From positions 743,674 through 807,673 of the forward strand of contig CAWESO010000002.1 of assembly GCA_963811775.1 (NCBI GenBank): DNA of 64,000 bases, given 5' to 3'. This stretch comes from Chersky-840 sp963811775. Its GTDB lineage: Bacteria; Actinomycetota; Acidimicrobiia; Acidimicrobiales; UBA8190. The translations under genes and the position numbers were made by a program. Shown here one piece after another: positions 1-8,345 of the stretch (positions within the stretch are counted from its first letter, which is position 1; each line of letters starts with the position of its first letter). The notes beneath the pieces were generated by a model that saw nothing but the letters and a program-made list of their open reading frames with translations, was not told the origin of the DNA and ran no database searches.

Positions 1-435
1 CACGACCTCGTACCAGTCGGTCTGCTCCCACGCTCCGGACGTGGCCAGGAGCCCGTCGAACAGGCGGGCCGGGGAGGGGTTGGCGATGTTGCGCGACAGG
101 TACTTGCAGCTGACCAGGTACACGTGGTCGATGCGCAGGTCCACCGGCGCCACCTCGTCGCCGGGCGGCCGGCGGCCCCCGGTCCACTCGATCAGGCGGG
201 GGCGCCTCCCCCGCAGCGCGTCCTCGGCGTCGAGGAAGGCCCGTCCGTTGGCGAAGGCGGTGGCGAATTCGGCGTCGAAGCGCCCGGAGTCCGACAAGGA
301 CTCGAGCTGGTCCCAGGTGGCGTCGGGGATCTCGAGTTGTGGGGGGCGCCGGCTCAGCGCGGCGCGCAGGTCCTCGATGCCGAGTGTGCCGAGCGCGGTG
401 GCGAGCTCGGTGACCGTGGTGCGGTCATCGGGCAC
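1..435 (-). CDS. Partial protein of unknown function, possible nuclease partner of the methyltransferase
   Basis: This gene runs off the left edge of the window, so only its first 145 codons are visible. Reading the minus strand from a GTG at 435 gives an uninterrupted frame to base 1 with the same GC-rich codon use as the rest of the genome. The start overlaps the stop of the upstream methyltransferase by 11 bp, so the two are probably translated together. Near residues 115-130 the segment DLRIDHVYLVSCKYLSRN places an acidic residue, a beta-strand and a lysine in a way that resembles the (D/E)xK part of PD-(D/E)xK nucleases, but this is weak. I do not recognise the family. Being directly downstream of a DNA methyltransferase makes a restriction or other DNA-processing role a reasonable guess only. 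The alternative is an unrelated conserved hypothetical protein. Confidence 0.6.
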   Translation of the reverse strand, partial: MPDDRTTVTELATALGTLGIEDLRAALSRRPPQLEIPDATWDQLESLSDSGRFDAEFATAFANGRAFLDAEDALRGRRPRLIEWTGGRRPPGDEVAPVDLRIDHVYLVSCKYLSRNIANPSPARLFDGLLATSGAWEQTDWYEVV

Positions 436-1945
436 GGGGAGCGCTGCGCCGGCTCGAAGATGTGGCGTTGGTTTCGAGCGCTTGTTCTTCCATCCGAACC
501 TGCTCAATCAAGCCCGACGCATAGCGACAAAGGCGGTCGTGACCTTCAGGAGACTCCATCTCGATAACGTCGTAGACGGCGCCAAACTTCTCGTTTTCGC
601 GCGGGGAGCTAATTGCCCGCCACGCTCGATCGCCAGCACTCTTCGGCAGCGGTGCGTCAGTCGTTAGAAGAACGAGCGGGATTTCTGGGTAGTCAGCATG
701 AAGGACGGCTGCCTTTCCCAATGCCTTCCACAGAGTATCGGTACGCTTGAGCCCTGCGCGAGTGCTTGTGAATGCACCAGAGACATCAAAGAACCAGGGT
801 TTTCCCATCTTATCGACAGCTGAAAAGTTCACTTCAACGCCGGCCGCTACGCGAGTGTTTGGAATGATCTCATCGAAGCCACAGACTCCGAGAAGTTCCT
901 GAGCCATCTCGCGAGCTCGCATTCCTTCGCGTCGTGCGCGCGCTTGGAAATCGTCCGTGTTGATCGTTGTACTCTTGGTTCGACGCGAATTTCTCGCAAC
1001 CTCGTTGGCTTCACCGAGAGCCAGACGCGCTGCGCGTGCCTTGTCGATTCGCTCCTCTGCCAGACGTACGTATTCGGGGTCGGTGTCATATCCCACATAT
1101 CGCCGACCCACGCGATCTGCCGCTATCGCTGTAGTCCCGGAACCGATAAACGGATCGAGTACTAGATCATCTCGGTACGTGTACAGCTCGATCAGTCGCA
1201 AAGGCAGTTCCACCGGGAACGGAGCAGGGTGTCCCACCTGCCTAGCGCTTTCGCTGGGGATCTCCCAGACGTCAGTTGTTGCCTCCATGAATTCGTCTTT
1301 GGTTACAGAAATGCCTGACCTGCGGTCGTTTTGTTTGGTCTCGGCCCGTGTCACGCGATCAAATCGACCCTTGCTCGCAATGATGACTCGCTCGGTCACG
1401 TCTCTCAGTACGGGATTGGCAGGACTCTGATATGAGCCCCACGCGCAGGAGCTACTTGCTCCCCGTGCCTTGAGCCAGATCACTTCCCCACGAAGCAGTA
1501 GTCCAAGATCATCTTGAAGGATGCCAATTACATCGGCGGAGAGGGATCGATAGGGCTTGCGGCCGAGATTGGCGACGTTGACAGCGATTCGCCCACCAGG
1601 CTCAAGCGTGCGAACGCACTCGGCGAAGACGTCCCTGAGCATCATGAGGTACTCAAGGTAGCTGGCAGGAACGTGACCCTCGCCGAGTGCTTCCTCGTAT
1701 TCCTTGCCGGCAAAGTAAGGGGGTGAGGTGACTACAAGCGCGACCGAGGAGGAGTCGATCTCACGCATCTTCCGAGCATCCGCGGCAATGATCTTTCCGT
1801 CGATGGGAGATGTTTCAACGTCATCATCGTCGGACAGCGTGGGTGGAGTGAAACGGGCATAGAACCCACTGGCATCGTGACTCTCTCGCCGTCCCACGCC
1901 GAATGGCGAGGTGGTAGTGGGCTTGCGGCGACTGCTCACTGGCAT
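425..1945 (-). CDS. Beta-class DNA amino-methyltransferase (probably N4-cytosine) with an extra C-terminal domain
   Basis: This 506-residue protein should transfer a methyl group from S-adenosylmethionine to an exocyclic amino group of a DNA base. The catalytic motif TSPPY lies at residues 73-77 and the cofactor-binding motif DPFIGSGTT at 264-272. That order (catalytic before cofactor) is the beta class, and the S in SPPY favours N4-cytosine. Residues about 330-485 form a separate domain not needed for methylation. Its segment around 371-410 (GVEVNFSAVDK, then WFFDVSGAFTS, then a KALGKAA helix) has the layout of a PD-(D/E)xK nuclease fold, but serine sits where the catalytic lysine would be. 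The ATG start has a GGAGAG ribosome site just upstream. One test line of the gene is about 53% GC against about 68% in the neighbouring gene, which suggests horizontal acquisition. The target sequence cannot be predicted. Confidence 0.88.
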   Translation of the reverse strand: MPVSSRRKPTTTSPFGVGRRESHDASGFYARFTPPTLSDDDDVETSPIDGKIIAADARKMREIDSSSVALVVTSPPYFAGKEYEEALGEGHVPASYLEYLMMLRDVFAECVRTLEPGGRIAVNVANLGRKPYRSLSADVIGILQDDLGLLLRGEVIWLKARGASSSCAWGSYQSPANPVLRDVTERVIIASKGRFDRVTRAETKQNDRRSGISVTKDEFMEATTDVWEIPSESARQVGHPAPFPVELPLRLIELYTYRDDLVLDPFIGSGTTAIAADRVGRRYVGYDTDPEYVRLAEERIDKARAARLALGEANEVARNSRRTKSTTINTDDFQARARREGMRAREMAQELLGVCGFDEIIPNTRVAAGVEVNFSAVDKMGKPWFFDVSGAFTSTRAGLKRTDTLWKALGKAAVLHADYPEIPLVLLTTDAPLPKSAGDRAWRAISSPRENEKFGAVYDVIEMESPEGHDRLCRYASGLIEQVRMEEQALETNATSSSRRSAPRAR

Positions 1946-2090
1946 AACTCTCCATGTGCCGGCGCAAAGTTAGATCGAGTGGTCATCTCCACAATTGATA
2001 GTAGTGAGCTGTCACATTGCGATCGGGGAACGCGCAAAGGGAGCAACCGAGCGCGCAAAGGGACCACCCGGGCGTCTACTTCAGGTGCGC
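1946..2090. other. Intergenic gap with a 12-bp direct repeat
   Basis: This AT-richer gap lies upstream of the methyltransferase and downstream of the thiolase gene. The 12-mer cgcgcaaaggga occurs at 2031-2042 and again at 2052-2063, 21 bp apart, which is two helical turns. A paired regulator site is possible, but nothing else supports it. No gene is visible. Confidence 0.4.
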
Positions 2091-3275
2091 TCAGGCGATC
2101 GAGCGCACGACCAGGGCGTCGCCCTGGCCGCCGCCACCGCACAGACTGGCGGCACCGAGCCCGCCCCCGCGCCGGCGCAGCTCGTGCAGCATGGTCAGCG
2201 CCAGGCGGGTGCCCGACATGCCGATGGGGTGCCCGAGGGCGACGGCGCCGCCGTTGACGTTGGTCACCTCGTCACTGATGCCGAGCTCGGCCATCGAGGC
2301 CAGGCCCACGACCGCGAACGCCTCGTTGATCTCGAATAGCGAGACGTCGGCGGGGGACTTGCCCACCTTGGCCAGGGCCTTCACGATGGCGTTGGCCGGC
2401 TGCAGCAGGAGCGAGGCGTCGGGGCCCGCCACCTGCCCGTAGCTCACGACCTCCCCGAGGGGCGTCACACCCAGGGCCTCGGCCCGGGCCCGGGAGGTGA
2501 CCACCACCGCCGCCCCACCGTCGGAGATCTGGCTGGCGTTGCCGGCGGTGATGGTCCCCTGCTTGTCGAAGGCGGGCTTCAGGGCGCCGAGTGACTCGGC
2601 CGTCGTCCCCGGGCGCACGCCCTCATCGGTGTCGACGACGACGGGGTCCCCCTTGCGCTGGGGCACCGACACCGGGACGATCTCATCGGCGAAGCGCCCG
2701 TCCTTGATGGCCGTCGCCGCCCGCTCGTGCGACAACGCTGCGAAGGCGTCCTGGGCGTCACGGGAGATCTTCGCCTCGCGGTTGTACTGCTCGGTGCTGA
2801 GCCCCATGGCGCAGTGGTCGAACTGGCAGTACAGGCCGTCGTACATCATCGAGTCCACCAGCGTGCCGTCCCCGGCGCGGTACCCGGCCCGGGCCCCGGG
2901 CAGCAGGTAGGGGGCCTGGGTCATCGACTCCATGCCCCCCGCCACCACGACGTCGGCCTCGCCCGCCGCGATGAGCAGGTCGGCGAGGTAGATGCTGTTG
3001 AGCCCGGACAGACACACCTTGTTGATCGTCGTGGAGGGCACCGACATGGGTATCCCGCCCTTGGTGGCGGCCTGGCGGGCGGTGATCTGGCCCTGCCCGG
3101 CCTGGAGCACGTGGCCCATGAAGACGTAGTCGACGTCCTGTGGCGTCACCCCGCCCCGCTCGAGGGCGGCGGTGATGGCGAAGCCCCCGAGGTCCATGGC
3201 GCTGAACCCGGCCAGGGCGCCCGACAGCTTGCCGATGGGGGTGCGGGCCCCCGCGAGGATGACGGAACCGGACAT
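2091..3275 (-). CDS. Acetyl-CoA acetyltransferase (thiolase)
   Basis: This thiolase condenses two acetyl-CoA into acetoacetyl-CoA, or cleaves it in the reverse direction. The chosen ATG at 3275 has a GGAGG ribosome site 8 nt upstream and gives 394 residues, the normal length for the family. The frame stays open further upstream but has no support there. The acyl-accepting cysteine is C88 in NKVCLSG, the GHP motif histidine is H349 and the second active-site cysteine is C379 in CGGGG. It is transcribed divergently from the crotonyl-CoA carboxylase/reductase gene. With that enzyme and the hydroxybutyryl-CoA dehydrogenase at 13147-14001, it fits the first step of the ethylmalonyl-CoA pathway. 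A beta-oxidation thiolase is the main alternative. Confidence 0.93.
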   Translation of the reverse strand: MSGSVILAGARTPIGKLSGALAGFSAMDLGGFAITAALERGGVTPQDVDYVFMGHVLQAGQGQITARQAATKGGIPMSVPSTTINKVCLSGLNSIYLADLLIAAGEADVVVAGGMESMTQAPYLLPGARAGYRAGDGTLVDSMMYDGLYCQFDHCAMGLSTEQYNREAKISRDAQDAFAALSHERAATAIKDGRFADEIVPVSVPQRKGDPVVVDTDEGVRPGTTAESLGALKPAFDKQGTITAGNASQISDGGAAVVVTSRARAEALGVTPLGEVVSYGQVAGPDASLLLQPANAIVKALAKVGKSPADVSLFEINEAFAVVGLASMAELGISDEVTNVNGGAVALGHPIGMSGTRLALTMLHELRRRGGGLGAASLCGGGGQGDALVVRSIA

Positions 3276-3291
3276 GGACGTGACCTCCGAT

Positions 3292-3315
3292 GGGGCCGTG
3301 CGGACGGACGGCCCC
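3292..3315. promoter_or_regulatory. Inverted repeat in the divergent thiolase-ccr control region
   Basis: The 8-bp arms ggggccgt and acggcccc are perfect reverse complements separated by 8 bp. The element lies 17 bp upstream of the thiolase start codon and about 110 bp upstream of ccr, so a bound repressor could cover the thiolase promoter. In DNA this GC-rich an 8-bp palindrome can arise by chance, so this is only a candidate operator. Confidence 0.35.
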
Positions 3316-3426
3316 GATGATGGGCGGAGCCCCATTCTACGGGAGGAAACGCTTCGGCCGCCGGGCCCGGCGGCACGGCGGCGCGGCCTGGGAAGCGCCC
3401 CGGGGAGGGGGGTAGGGTGCCTCCCC

Positions 3427-4767
3427 ATGCAAGCTTTCCGTGAGGCCATCGTGGCGGGTGCGACGGGCGAGGAGATCGCGGCCCTCGCCCTGCCCGAGGC
3501 GTACCGGGCTGCGTACGTCCGGCGCGACGAGGTCGACATGTTCGCCGGGCTCGACTCGCCCGACAAGGACCCCCGCAAGTCGCTCCACGTGTCGGACGTG
3601 CCGGTCCCCGAGCTCGCCCCCGACGAGGCCTACCTGGCCGTGATGGCATCCTCGATCAACTTCAACACCGTGTGGACGTCGATCTTCGAGCCCCTGCCCA
3701 CCTTCGGCTTCCTCGACCGCCTGGGCAAGGAGAGCGCGTGGGGCGCCCGTCACGCCCTCGACCACCACGTCGTGGGATCCGACGCCTCGGGCGTGGTCCT
3801 GCGAGTGGGCTCGGCCGTGCGCAACTGGCGTCCCGGGGACAAGGTCGTGGTGCACTGCAACTACGTCGACGACCAGGACCCCTCGGCCCATGACGACTCC
3901 ATGCTGGCGGCCAACCAGCGCATCTGGGGCTTCGAGTCCAACTTCGGGGGCCTCGCCGATCTGGCCGTGGTCAAGGCCAACCAGCTCATGCCCAAGGCCA
4001 CCCACCTGAGCTGGGAGGAGGCCGCCATCAACGCGCTGTGCAATTCCACCGCGTACCGGATGCTGGTGTCGCACAACGGCGCCACCATGAAGCAGGGCGA
4101 CCGGGTGCTCGTGTGGGGCGGCAGCGGGGGTCTCGGGAGCTACGCCGTGCAGCACGTCATGAACGGCGGCGGCACGCCCGTGGCCGTCGTGTCCTCGCCC
4201 GACAAGGTCGAGCTCCTGCACGCCCTGGGCGTCGACGCGGTCATCGACCGGGCCGCGGCGGGGTACCGGTTCTGGAAAGACGAGCACACCCAGGATGAGT
4301 CGGAGTGGCGGCGTTTGGGCAAGGACGTGCGGGCGCTCGTGGGGGCCGAGCCCGACATCGTCTTCGAGCATCCCGGGCGCCAGACCATGGGCGCCTCGGT
4401 GTTCGTGTGCAAGCGGGCCGGGACCATCGTGACCTGCGCGGCCACGTCGGGCTACATGATCGAGTACGACAACCGCCACCTGTGGATGAAGCTCAAGACC
4501 ATCAAGGGTTCGCACTTCGCCAACTACCGCGAAGCCTGGGACGCCAACCAGCTGGTATGCGACGGCAAGGTCGTGCCCCCGCTCTCCGCGCTCTACCCTC
4601 TCACCGACGTCGGCGGCGCCGCGTACCAGGTGCACCACAACCTCCACGAGGGCAAGATCGGGGTGTTGTGCCTGGCGCCGGAGGAGGGTCTCGGCATCGA
4701 CGATCCCGAGCTCCGGGCGCGCGTGGGCGAGGACCGGATCACGCTGTTCCGGAGGCACGGGGCATGA
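3427..4767 (+). CDS. ccr: Crotonyl-CoA carboxylase/reductase
   Basis: The enzyme reduces crotonyl-CoA with NADPH and fixes CO2 to give ethylmalonyl-CoA. It is the diagnostic step of the ethylmalonyl-CoA pathway and also supplies ethylmalonyl units for polyketides. The 446-residue protein is a zinc-independent medium-chain reductase. Its nucleotide-binding loop GGSGGLGSYAVQ starts near residue 231, and the flanking FESNFGGLADLAVV and FEHPGRQTMGASVFV segments are typical of Ccr rather than quinone oxidoreductases. The ATG at 3427 was chosen because a TAGGGT -10 box (3413-3418) ends 8 nt before it, as expected for a leaderless transcript. The stop overlaps the ATG of the epimerase gene in an ATGA motif, so the two form an operon. 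Nearby ethylmalonyl-CoA mutase supports an assimilatory role. Confidence 0.94.
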   Translation: MQAFREAIVAGATGEEIAALALPEAYRAAYVRRDEVDMFAGLDSPDKDPRKSLHVSDVPVPELAPDEAYLAVMASSINFNTVWTSIFEPLPTFGFLDRLGKESAWGARHALDHHVVGSDASGVVLRVGSAVRNWRPGDKVVVHCNYVDDQDPSAHDDSMLAANQRIWGFESNFGGLADLAVVKANQLMPKATHLSWEEAAINALCNSTAYRMLVSHNGATMKQGDRVLVWGGSGGLGSYAVQHVMNGGGTPVAVVSSPDKVELLHALGVDAVIDRAAAGYRFWKDEHTQDESEWRRLGKDVRALVGAEPDIVFEHPGRQTMGASVFVCKRAGTIVTCAATSGYMIEYDNRHLWMKLKTIKGSHFANYREAWDANQLVCDGKVVPPLSALYPLTDVGGAAYQVHHNLHEGKIGVLCLAPEEGLGIDDPELRARVGEDRITLFRRHGA

Positions 4768-5201
4768 GCACCGACGCCGGCTCGCGGTCGCATCCCATGC
4801 TGACCGAGCTCGACCACGTGGGCATCGCCGTGCGCGACCTCGACGCCGCCATCGCGTACTACCGCGCCACCTTCGGTGCCACCGTGGTCCATCGCGAGGT
4901 CATCGACCTCGACGGGGTCGAGGAGGCGCTCATCGCCGTGGCCGACTCCTACATCCAGCTCCTGTGCCCGATCCGCCCCGACTCGCCCGTCGCCCGGTAC
5001 CTCGACCGGCGCGGTGAGGGGCTGCACCACGTCGGCTACCGCGTCGACGACTGCGCCGCCGCGCTCGACTCGGTGCGCGCCAGCGGGGGAACGCTCATCG
5101 ACGAGGTGCCCCGCCCCGGATCGCGGGGCACGACGGTCGCCTTCGTGCACCCCAAGGGTGCGTTCGGGACGCTCATCGAGCTCGTGGAGGAGCCTCACTG
5201 A
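4764..5201 (+). CDS. mce: Methylmalonyl-CoA / ethylmalonyl-CoA epimerase
   Basis: This 145-residue protein of the vicinal-oxygen-chelate family should interconvert the 2R and 2S forms of methylmalonyl-CoA and, in the ethylmalonyl-CoA pathway, ethylmalonyl-CoA. The expected metal ligands are visible: H18 in ELDHVGIAV, a histidine at 88/89 in GLHHVGYRV and E139 in LIELVEE. The start codon overlaps the stop of ccr, so translation is coupled. Ccr makes the 2S product and the B12-dependent mutase needs the other isomer, so an epimerase directly behind ccr makes chemical sense. The product connects to the mutase at 11025-13034 and the carboxylase at 6571-8127. Confidence 0.9.
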   Translation: MSTDAGSRSHPMLTELDHVGIAVRDLDAAIAYYRATFGATVVHREVIDLDGVEEALIAVADSYIQLLCPIRPDSPVARYLDRRGEGLHHVGYRVDDCAAALDSVRASGGTLIDEVPRPGSRGTTVAFVHPKGAFGTLIELVEEPH

Positions 5202-5231
5202 CGCCGGGGCCGGACCCGGCGCCCGACGTGG

Positions 5232-6224
5232 TCAGCTGGTGAAGCGCACCACGGTCCCGGCGTTGGCCGTCGTCCCCCACAGCGTGGGCCCGTTCACCAC
5301 GAGCTGACGGATCACGCCGGGGACCTGGACCGGCATGCCGGTCTGCTGCCCGTTGTCGGGGTCGAGGGCGACCACCTCACCTTGTTGCCCGTCGGCTACC
5401 CACACCCGTCCGTGCCACACGGCCACCATCTCGGGGTTGGCGGTCACCCCTCCCCCCGCCCCGCCCACCGTGTAGGTGGCAGTCACCCGCATCGATGCGG
5501 GGTCGACGCGCGACACCGAACCTGACTTCACGTTCGCCACCCACACCGACCCGTCGCCGATCCCCACGCCGAAGGGACCCTGGCCGACCTCCACCGTGCG
5601 CCACCGCAGCGACCCGTCGACGGGCGTGGGCTCGACGCGCGTGAGCGAGTCGGTCTGGCCACTGACCCACACCCCACCCGCCCCGACGGCCAGGCGCACG
5701 GCCCCGTCGGGCAGGGTCCCCGACGCGAGCACCTGGGCGCTGCGGGGGTCGATGAGGCTGACCGTGCCCGACACGAGGCTTGCCACCCACACCCCGCCGT
5801 CGCCGGTCGCGAGCGACACCGGTCCTTGGGGGACGGGGATCGGTGACCCCACCACCGCGCCCGTCTTGGGATCGAGCTCCCACACCTGGTTCCCGCCGAT
5901 GTCGGCGACCCACACGCGCCCGAAGCCCGCCGCCACGGCGATGGGCCGGCCCCCGAGGTGCACGGGGCGGCCGATGGCGGCACCGGTCGTGGTGTTGAAC
6001 CGGCGCACGGTGCCGGTGTGGTCGTCGGCCACCCATCCGCCCGCCGAGACGAACGCGACCGACGCCGCCTGGGTGTGCAGCATCACCTGGACCGCGGCGG
6101 GCGGGGGCCCGTCGGCACTCGGGGTCGCGGGCGAGACGAGGGCGTCGACGCCGACGGCCAGGCCGATGACGAGCGCGCAGCCCGCGCTCACGAAGACGAT
6201 CACGCCGCGCCGAGACAGCTTCAT
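5232..6224 (-). CDS. Membrane-anchored or secreted seven-bladed beta-propeller protein
   Basis: The 330-residue protein begins with a short basic stretch and a hydrophobic segment at about residues 8-29, which acts as a signal or anchor. The rest is built from seven regular repeats of about 40 residues, each carrying a core such as GRVWVAD, GGVWVAS or GSVWVAN followed by a polar turn and a D/P motif. That pattern is typical of NHL/YncE/virginiamycin-lyase-like propellers. No catalytic residues can be assigned; many such proteins bind ligands or other proteins outside the cell. It is transcribed toward ccr-mce and is probably monocistronic. Its role is unknown. Confidence 0.8.
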   Translation of the reverse strand: MKLSRRGVIVFVSAGCALVIGLAVGVDALVSPATPSADGPPPAAVQVMLHTQAASVAFVSAGGWVADDHTGTVRRFNTTTGAAIGRPVHLGGRPIAVAAGFGRVWVADIGGNQVWELDPKTGAVVGSPIPVPQGPVSLATGDGGVWVASLVSGTVSLIDPRSAQVLASGTLPDGAVRLAVGAGGVWVSGQTDSLTRVEPTPVDGSLRWRTVEVGQGPFGVGIGDGSVWVANVKSGSVSRVDPASMRVTATYTVGGAGGGVTANPEMVAVWHGRVWVADGQQGEVVALDPDNGQQTGMPVQVPGVIRQLVVNGPTLWGTTANAGTVVRFTS

Positions 6225-6570
6225 GCGGGGTGCGGCCGGCGAGGGCCCTGCAGGACGCGGTCAGGACGTGGCCCGGGCGGGCGCGCCGTAGACGGGCGCG
6301 TCCGGGAAGGGGGTGACGTCGACGACGGCGCTGGCGGAGTCCGTGGGGCTGCGGCTGTGTCCGGCGCCGCCGGATCCGCCCTCGGAGGCTCCTGCTCGAG
6401 CTGATTCCCCGTCGGGGTCACCACTCCATCCTGGTCTCGCGCCGGGCCGCGCGGGGTGATCGTCGTCGGCGGCCGGTCACCCGACGGCGCGTCGCCGGGG
6501 CCCCGGGCGCCGACGCCGGCGCCGGCGCGACGTGTCGCTCGAGCAGGGACCTCCGGTAGCCTCGCGGCCC
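6225..6570. other. Divergent gap with no convincing gene
   Basis: This 346-bp stretch separates the propeller gene (minus) from pccB (plus). An open frame on the minus strand covers 6221-6589, but its predicted product is low-complexity Arg/Pro/Ala, it has no recognisable motif and it overlaps the pccB start, so I do not call it. A TAGCCT box at 6557-6562 ends 8 nt before the pccB ATG and is the likely pccB promoter. Confidence 0.5.
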
Positions 6571-8127
6571 ATGGACCACCCCATGTCACAACGGCTGGCC
6601 GAGCTGAAGGCCCGCAAAGAGGAGGCCCTGCACGCGGGATCGCCCCACGCCGTGGAGCGCCAGCACGCCAAGGGGAAGCTGACCGCCCGCGAGCGGATCG
6701 AGTACCTCCTCGACGACGGCTCGTTCCAGGAGCTCGACATGCTGGCCCGCCACCGGGCCCACGGCATGGGCCTCGAGGAGAAGCGCCCCTACACCGACGG
6801 CGTCATCACCGGGTTCGGGACGATCGACGGCCGGCGGGTGTGCGTCTTCAGCCAGGACTTCACGGTCTTCGGCGGTGCGCTCGGGGAGGTCTTCGCCGAG
6901 AAGATCCACAAGGTCATGGACCTGGCCGAGTCCATCGGCGTCCCCATGATCGGGTTGAACGACGGCGCCGGGGCCCGCATCCAGGAGGGCGTCGTGTCGC
7001 TGCACAGCTACGGCGGGATCTTCCACCGCAACGTGCGCGCCTCGGGTGTCATCCCCCAGATCAGCGTGGTCATGGGGCCGTGCGCGGGCGGGGCGGTGTA
7101 CTCGCCGGCCATGACCGACTTCATCTTCATGGTCAACCAGTCGAGCCACATGTTCATCACCGGCCCCGACGTGGTGAAGACCGTCACCGGCGAGGACGTC
7201 ACCCTCGAGGAGCTCGGCGGGGCCATGAGCCACGCCACGAAGTCCGGTGTGGCCACCTTCGTCGCCCCCGACGAGAAGACGTGCCTGGACGAGGTGCGCT
7301 ACCTCCTGTCCTTCCTGCCCTCGAACAACCTCGAGGAGCCGCCCACGGTCGACACCGACGACGACCCCGACCGGGGCACGCCCGAGCTCGTCGACCTCAT
7401 GCCCAACCTGCCCACGCAGCCCTACGACATGAAGCGCGTTATCACCTCGGTCGTCGACGAGGGGGACTACTTCGAGGTCCACCCCCACTGGGCCATGAAC
7501 ATCACGTGCGGCTTCGCCCGCATCGACCGGCGCGTGGTCGGCATCGTGGGGAACCAGCCCGCCGTCCTGGCCGGGGTGCTCGACATCGACTCGTCGGAGA
7601 AGGCGGCGCGCTTCGTGCGCACCTGTGACGCCTTCAACATCCCCCTGGTCACCTTCGTCGACGTGCCGGGGTTCATGCCCGGCACCGACCAGGAGTACGG
7701 CGGGATCATCCGGCACGGGGCCAAGCTCCTCTACGCCTACTGCGAGGCCACCGTGCCCCGCATCCAGGTCATCACGCGCAAGGCCTACGGCGGGGCCTAC
7801 GTCGTCATGAACTCGAAGTCGATCGGTGCCGACCTGGCCTTCGCCTGGCCGTCGGCCGAGCTGGCCGTGATGGGACCGCAGGGAGCCGTCGAGATCGTCT
7901 ACCGGCGCGAGCTGACCGAGGCGGCCGATCCCGCCGCACGGCGCGCCGAGCTGGTCGAGGAGTACACCGAGCGCTATGCCAATCCGTACGTGGCGGCCGA
8001 GCGCGGCTACGTCGACGACGTCATCGACCCGGCCGAGACGCGTCGGGTCCTGGTGCGCAGCCTGCGCCTGCTCGCCTCCAAGCGTGAGGAGCTGCCCCGG
8101 CGCAAGCACGGGAACGTGCCGTTGTGA
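6571..8127 (+). CDS. pccB: Acyl-CoA (propionyl-CoA) carboxylase beta subunit, carboxyltransferase
   Basis: This subunit moves CO2 from carboxybiotin to an acyl-CoA, most likely propionyl-CoA, giving methylmalonyl-CoA. The 518-residue length and the crotonase-like double domain match the PccB/AccD family. The oxyanion-hole segments GAGARIQEG and PCAGGAVYSPAMTD lie in the N-terminal half, and GFMPGTDQEYGG and RKAYGGAYVVMNSK in the C-terminal half. The ATG at 6571 is preceded by TAGCCT at 8 nt, so the message is probably leaderless; a second in-frame ATG lies at 6583. The epsilon subunit gene overlaps its stop codon. The biotin-carrying alpha subunit is not in this window. In the ethylmalonyl-CoA pathway the enzyme assimilates the propionyl-CoA released by mesaconyl-CoA lyase chemistry. 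Confidence 0.92.
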   Translation: MDHPMSQRLAELKARKEEALHAGSPHAVERQHAKGKLTARERIEYLLDDGSFQELDMLARHRAHGMGLEEKRPYTDGVITGFGTIDGRRVCVFSQDFTVFGGALGEVFAEKIHKVMDLAESIGVPMIGLNDGAGARIQEGVVSLHSYGGIFHRNVRASGVIPQISVVMGPCAGGAVYSPAMTDFIFMVNQSSHMFITGPDVVKTVTGEDVTLEELGGAMSHATKSGVATFVAPDEKTCLDEVRYLLSFLPSNNLEEPPTVDTDDDPDRGTPELVDLMPNLPTQPYDMKRVITSVVDEGDYFEVHPHWAMNITCGFARIDRRVVGIVGNQPAVLAGVLDIDSSEKAARFVRTCDAFNIPLVTFVDVPGFMPGTDQEYGGIIRHGAKLLYAYCEATVPRIQVITRKAYGGAYVVMNSKSIGADLAFAWPSAELAVMGPQGAVEIVYRRELTEAADPAARRAELVEEYTERYANPYVAAERGYVDDVIDPAETRRVLVRSLRLLASKREELPRRKHGNVPL

Positions 8128-8345
8128 GCGCGGCGCCGGCGTCGGGGAGGCCCGTAGTCGTGTCGGTGCGCCCCGAGCCCGAGCCCGCCGTGCTCGCGGC
8201 GATCGTGGCCGCGGTGCAAGAGGCGTGGCCCCGGCCCCGCCCCGACGAGGACGCGTCCGTGGTCCGCCCCGTGTGGCGCTTCAGCGGCCGGTGGTGGAAC
8301 CAGCCCGCCGCGCTGCGGCGGGTCCGCCCTCGTCCCGGTCACTGA
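8124..8345 (+). CDS. accE: Acyl-CoA carboxylase epsilon subunit
   Basis: This 73-residue protein starts at a GTG that overlaps the pccB stop codon in a GTGA motif. It has the pattern of actinobacterial AccE/PccE subunits: a central helix (EPEPAVLAAIVAAVQEAW) followed by a C-terminal segment rich in W and R (VWRFSGRWWNQP). Epsilon subunits stabilise and stimulate the alpha-beta carboxylase complex and are largely restricted to actinobacteria. Its 3' end overlaps the convergent regulator gene by 65 bp. Confidence 0.82.
   Translation: MSAAPASGRPVVVSVRPEPEPAVLAAIVAAVQEAWPRPRPDEDASVVRPVWRFSGRWWNQPAALRRVRPRPGH

Noticed and set aside
6221..6589. Minus-strand frame between the propeller gene and pccB
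   Set aside because: Low-complexity Arg/Pro/Ala product, no motif, overlaps the pccB start and its -10 box.
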